Part shown: positions 4,732 to 6,732 of the stretch, one piece after another
Layout of the letters: each line of letters starts with the position of its first letter
Position numbering within the stretch: position 1 is the first letter of the stretch
Origin: Deltaproteobacteria bacterium
GTDB lineage: Bacteria > Desulfobacterota > Desulfovibrionia > Desulfovibrionales > Desulfovibrionaceae
Assembly (NCBI GenBank): GCA_025350085.1
Contig: JANXYI010000452.1
Coordinates: 1-6,732 of the forward strand
Direction of reading: 5' to 3'
DNA: 6,732 nucleotides
Translations under genes and position numbers: made by a program
Notes under the pieces: generated by a model
What the model was told of the DNA's origin: nothing
What the model saw: the letters and a program-made list of their open reading frames with translations, nothing else
Databases searched by the model: none

Positions 4732-5550
4732 ATGACATCCTGGTACATCGCCGTGATCATGGGCCTTTTGGAAGGTCTGACGGAATTTCTGCCCGTGTCG
4801 AGCACCGGGCACCTCATCCTGGCCGGGCACCTGCTCGACTTCACCGGCCCCAAGGCCGACACCTTCGAGATCGCCATCCAGCTCGGGGCCATCCTGGCCG
4901 TGGTGCTGCTCTACCGTGAGCGCTTCCTCGGCCTGCTCAAAACCGACCCGGCCCGGCCCTTTTCCGGCCCGCGCGGCATCTGGCTGCTCTTCTTGACCTC
5001 CCTGCCTGCGCTGGGCATCGGCTTTGTGTTGCACCACGCCATCAAGACCCATCTCTTTGGCCCGCACACCGTGGCCCTGGCCTTTGTGGCCGGCGCGCTG
5101 ATGATGTTCGTGGTCGAGGCCCGCGCCGCACGGCAGGCCCGGGCAGGGCTGCCAAGCCCTGTGACCGGCCTGGACTCCGTGACCCCGCGCCTGGCGCTTT
5201 CCATCGGCCTGTTCCAATGCCTGGCGCTGTGGCCGGGTTTTTCGCGCGCCGGGGCGACCATCATGGGCGGCATGGTTTTGGGGGCCGAGCGCAAGACCGC
5301 CGCCGAATACTCCTTCCTGGCCGCAGTGCCGGTGATGTGCGCGGCCGTGGGCTATGACCTGCTCAAGAACTGGCGGCTCTTTGACGACGGCGACCTGGTC
5401 ATCCTGGCCATCGGCTTCGTGGTCTCCTTTTTCGCGGGCTGGGCGGCCATCCGGACCTTTATCGGGCTTTTGTCGCGCTTCACGCTCAGGCCCTTTGCCT
5501 GGTACCGTCTGACCCTGGCCCCGCTGGTCTGGCTGTTCTGGCCGGGCTGA
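4732..5550 (+). CDS. uppP: Undecaprenyl-diphosphatase UppP (BacA), 272 aa
   Basis: This integral membrane enzyme dephosphorylates undecaprenyl diphosphate to undecaprenyl phosphate, recycling the lipid carrier for peptidoglycan and other envelope polymers. Overexpression in E. coli gives bacitracin resistance, hence the old name bacA. The first signature is at residues 14-27 (EGLTEFLPVSSTGH): Glu14, Glu18, Ser24 and His27 correspond to the E. coli catalytic/metal region (Glu17, Glu21, Ser27, His30). The second is PGFSRAG at 168-174 with the key Arg172. The usual SRSG has Ala173 in place of the second Ser. About eight hydrophobic segments span the chain, and the length is normal (E. coli 273). 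The start is fixed by AAGGAG 11 bases upstream and by the family's short N-terminus. The gene follows a structured leader and ends 42 bases before a strong terminator, so it is probably monocistronic. Confidence 0.97.
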   Translation: MTSWYIAVIMGLLEGLTEFLPVSSTGHLILAGHLLDFTGPKADTFEIAIQLGAILAVVLLYRERFLGLLKTDPARPFSGPRGIWLLFLTSLPALGIGFVLHHAIKTHLFGPHTVALAFVAGALMMFVVEARAARQARAGLPSPVTGLDSVTPRLALSIGLFQCLALWPGFSRAGATIMGGMVLGAERKTAAEYSFLAAVPVMCAAVGYDLLKNWRLFDDGDLVILAIGFVVSFFAGWAAIRTFIGLLSRFTLRPFAWYRLTLAPLVWLFWPG

Positions 5551-5566
5551 CGGATTGGCTCAGGCC

Positions 5567-5595
5567 TTGCTTTTCCCGCCCCCTTGGTTTAGGCT
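5567..5595 (+). promoter_or_regulatory. Weak candidate promoter for the ligase gene, overlapping the terminator
   Basis: TTGCTT (5567-5572), a 17-base spacer and TAGGCT (5590-5595); each box matches three of six consensus bases. The start point would fall near 5602, within the 5' arm of the terminator hairpin, so RNA started here would lack a complete hairpin. The spacing is good but the boxes are poor. Confidence 0.2.
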
Positions 5596-5625
5596 GCGCT
5601 ATTCGCCGAATAGCGCGCCATTTTT
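5592..5625 (+). terminator. Intrinsic terminator downstream of uppP
   Basis: GCGCTATTC (5596-5604) and GAATAGCGC (5608-5616) form a perfect nine-pair stem with a GCC loop. It extends by GGC/GCC (5592-5594 with 5617-5619) if T5595 bulges out. One A and TTTTT (5621-5625) follow. This is rightward only; the other strand has no T-run after the stem. It ends 26 bases before the ligase ATG. Confidence 0.85.
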
Positions 5626-5636
5626 GCCACATTTTC

Positions 5637-5642
5637 AGGAGG
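5637..5642 (+). promoter_or_regulatory. Strong ribosome binding site of the ligase gene
   Basis: AGGAGG, nine bases before ATG 5652. It lies just 11 bases after the terminator T-run. Confidence 0.85.
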
Positions 5643-5651
5643 ACCCTGCCC

Positions 5652-6732
5652 ATGACCCGTAAGGACCGCACCGAGGGCATCTACAGCCGTCGCGAGGTGC
5701 TCGACGATTCCGAGCGCCGCCAATATTATCAGCTCCAGCTGAAGGATCTTTTGTCCTACGCCTACCGGTATTCCGAGGACGTGAAGAAGCGCTTTGACCG
5801 CTCCCAGTTCAACGTGGACAAGTTCAAGGCCCTGGCCGACCTGAAGCACGTGCCCATCCTGAAGAAGAAGGAACTCATCTTCCTGCAGAGCATGGGTCCG
5901 CGCCTGGGCGGGCTGTTGACCAAGGACCTGGGCGAACTGCGGCGCGTGTTTTTGTCCCCGGGCCCGATCTTCGATCCCGAGGACCGCATGGACGACTACT
6001 GGGGCTGGACCGAAGGCTTCTACGCCGTGGGTTTTCGCCCCGGCGACGTGGCCCAGATCACCCTGCCCTACCACATGGCCCCGGCCGGGCTCATGTTCGA
6101 GGAGCCGCTCAAGAACCTGAACTGTGCGGTGATCCCCGCCGGTCCGGGCAACACCGGCTCGCAGCTGGACATCATGCAGAAGCTGCGCGTCACCGGGTAC
6201 ATCGGCACTCCGAGTTACCTCCTGCACCTGTCCCAGAAGGCCGAGGAGCTGGGCCTGTCCCTGCGCAAGGATCTCTTCCTCGAGGTGGCCTTTGTCACGG
6301 GCGAGAAATTCTCCGAGAAGATGCGTACCACGCTCGAAAAGAAGCTCGACTGCGTCATGCGCCAGGGCTACGGCACGGCCGACGTCGGCTGCATCGGCTA
6401 CGAGTGCTTCCACAAGTGCGGCCTGCACCTCTCCAACCGCGCCTTTGTGGAGATCTGCCATCCGGACACCGGCATCCCGCTGAAGGACGGCGAGGTCGGC
6501 GAGATCGTGGTCACCGCCTTCAACAAGACCTACCCGCTCATCCGCCTGGCCACGGGCGACCTGGGCTACATCGACCGCGCGCCCTGCCAGTGCGGCCGCA
6601 CCAGCCCGCGCCTGGGCAACATCGTGGGCAGAGTCGACACCACCGCGCGCATCAAGGGCATGTTCGTGTACCCGCACCAGGTGGAGCAGGTCATGGCCAA
6701 GTTCGAGGAGATCAAGCGCTGGCAGATCGAGG
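5652..6732 (+). CDS. Phenylacetate-CoA ligase (PaaK)-family AMP-forming enzyme, C-terminus cut by window edge
   Basis: 360 codons are visible; family members run to about 430, so most of the adenylation domain and the start of the C-terminal lid are present. The family activates a carboxylic acid with ATP to an acyl-AMP and then a CoA thioester, in the cytoplasm. Visible motifs are GTPSYLLHL (185-193), YGTADVG (240-246, the A5 region, with Asp244 where PaaK has Glu), an ECxxxCGLH cluster (251-259), PDTGxPLxDGExGEIVVT (271-288), IRLATGDLG (297-305, matching YRTGDL), CxCGRTxPR (312-320), and GR(V)D with the downstream FVYPHQVE (338-345). The expected phosphate-binding loop (S-S/G-T-T-G-K-P) is replaced by LSPGPIFDPED (101-111). 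The catalytic lysine of the lid lies beyond the window. The substrate cannot be inferred, and PaaK activity itself is not shown. The start is supported by AGGAGG at nine bases. Confidence 0.85.
   Translation, partial: MTRKDRTEGIYSRREVLDDSERRQYYQLQLKDLLSYAYRYSEDVKKRFDRSQFNVDKFKALADLKHVPILKKKELIFLQSMGPRLGGLLTKDLGELRRVFLSPGPIFDPEDRMDDYWGWTEGFYAVGFRPGDVAQITLPYHMAPAGLMFEEPLKNLNCAVIPAGPGNTGSQLDIMQKLRVTGYIGTPSYLLHLSQKAEELGLSLRKDLFLEVAFVTGEKFSEKMRTTLEKKLDCVMRQGYGTADVGCIGYECFHKCGLHLSNRAFVEICHPDTGIPLKDGEVGEIVVTAFNKTYPLIRLATGDLGYIDRAPCQCGRTSPRLGNIVGRVDTTARIKGMFVYPHQVEQVMAKFEEIKRWQIE

Noticed and set aside
3785..4738. Extension of the lipoprotein frame upstream to ATG 4738, giving 469 residues
   Set aside because: The extension runs through DUF1992 in another frame and through the spacer. 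The lipobox and signal peptide place the true start at 3784 or 3799.
5589..6677. Open frame of 362 codons on the minus strand opposite the ligase
   Set aside because: His/Val/Gln-rich shadow of a gene with intact family motifs on the other strand, and its start has no support.

Overview
The window looks like a chromosomal segment from a GC-rich bacterium. By gene content and protein style the best guess is a sulfate-reducing desulfobacterium of the Desulfovibrio group, but this is inference and no search was run. Third codon positions in the genes are overwhelmingly G or C. I see no transposase, integrase, tRNA gene, rRNA gene or CRISPR array.

Layout. Three genes read leftward. The first encodes a small DUF1992 (DnaJ-homologue subfamily C member 28 conserved domain, YhdN-like) protein (4185 to 3796). 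The second is a short predicted lipoprotein with a coiled coil (3784 to 3329), whose translation may be coupled to the first through an ATGA overlap. The third is a very large exported tetratricopeptide-repeat protein (3191 to beyond base 1) whose C-terminal tail becomes lysine-rich and runs off the left edge. Two genes read rightward: uppP/bacA, undecaprenyl-diphosphatase (4732 to 5550), and a phenylacetate-CoA-ligase-family adenylating enzyme (5652 to beyond 6732). The two groups are divergent and separated by about 546 bases (4186-4731).

The divergent spacer is the least ordinary part. Its middle has a strong strand bias (plus strand A-rich, T about 7 percent in 4321-4560). It holds several short inverted repeats and promoter-like elements on both strands. 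At the uppP end a two-part hairpin (4678-4718) buries most of the uppP ribosome binding site, and a run of eight C lies between that site and the ATG. At the DUF1992 end a TTGACA box sits inside a bulged dyad (4209-4231).

Function. UppP recycles the lipid carrier for peptidoglycan and other envelope polymers. The lipoprotein and the TPR protein are both predicted to be exported, so envelope function is a common thread, but no pathway ties all five genes together. A clear intrinsic terminator (5592-5625) separates uppP from the ligase, yet it lies only 26 bases before the ligase start codon, so how the ligase is transcribed is an open question. The ligase has a degenerate ATP phosphate-binding loop.

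I found no convincing new multi-gene system. The best leads are the uppP leader, the biased spacer, the terminator/promoter arrangement before the ligase, and the unusual motifs of the ligase and the TPR tail.
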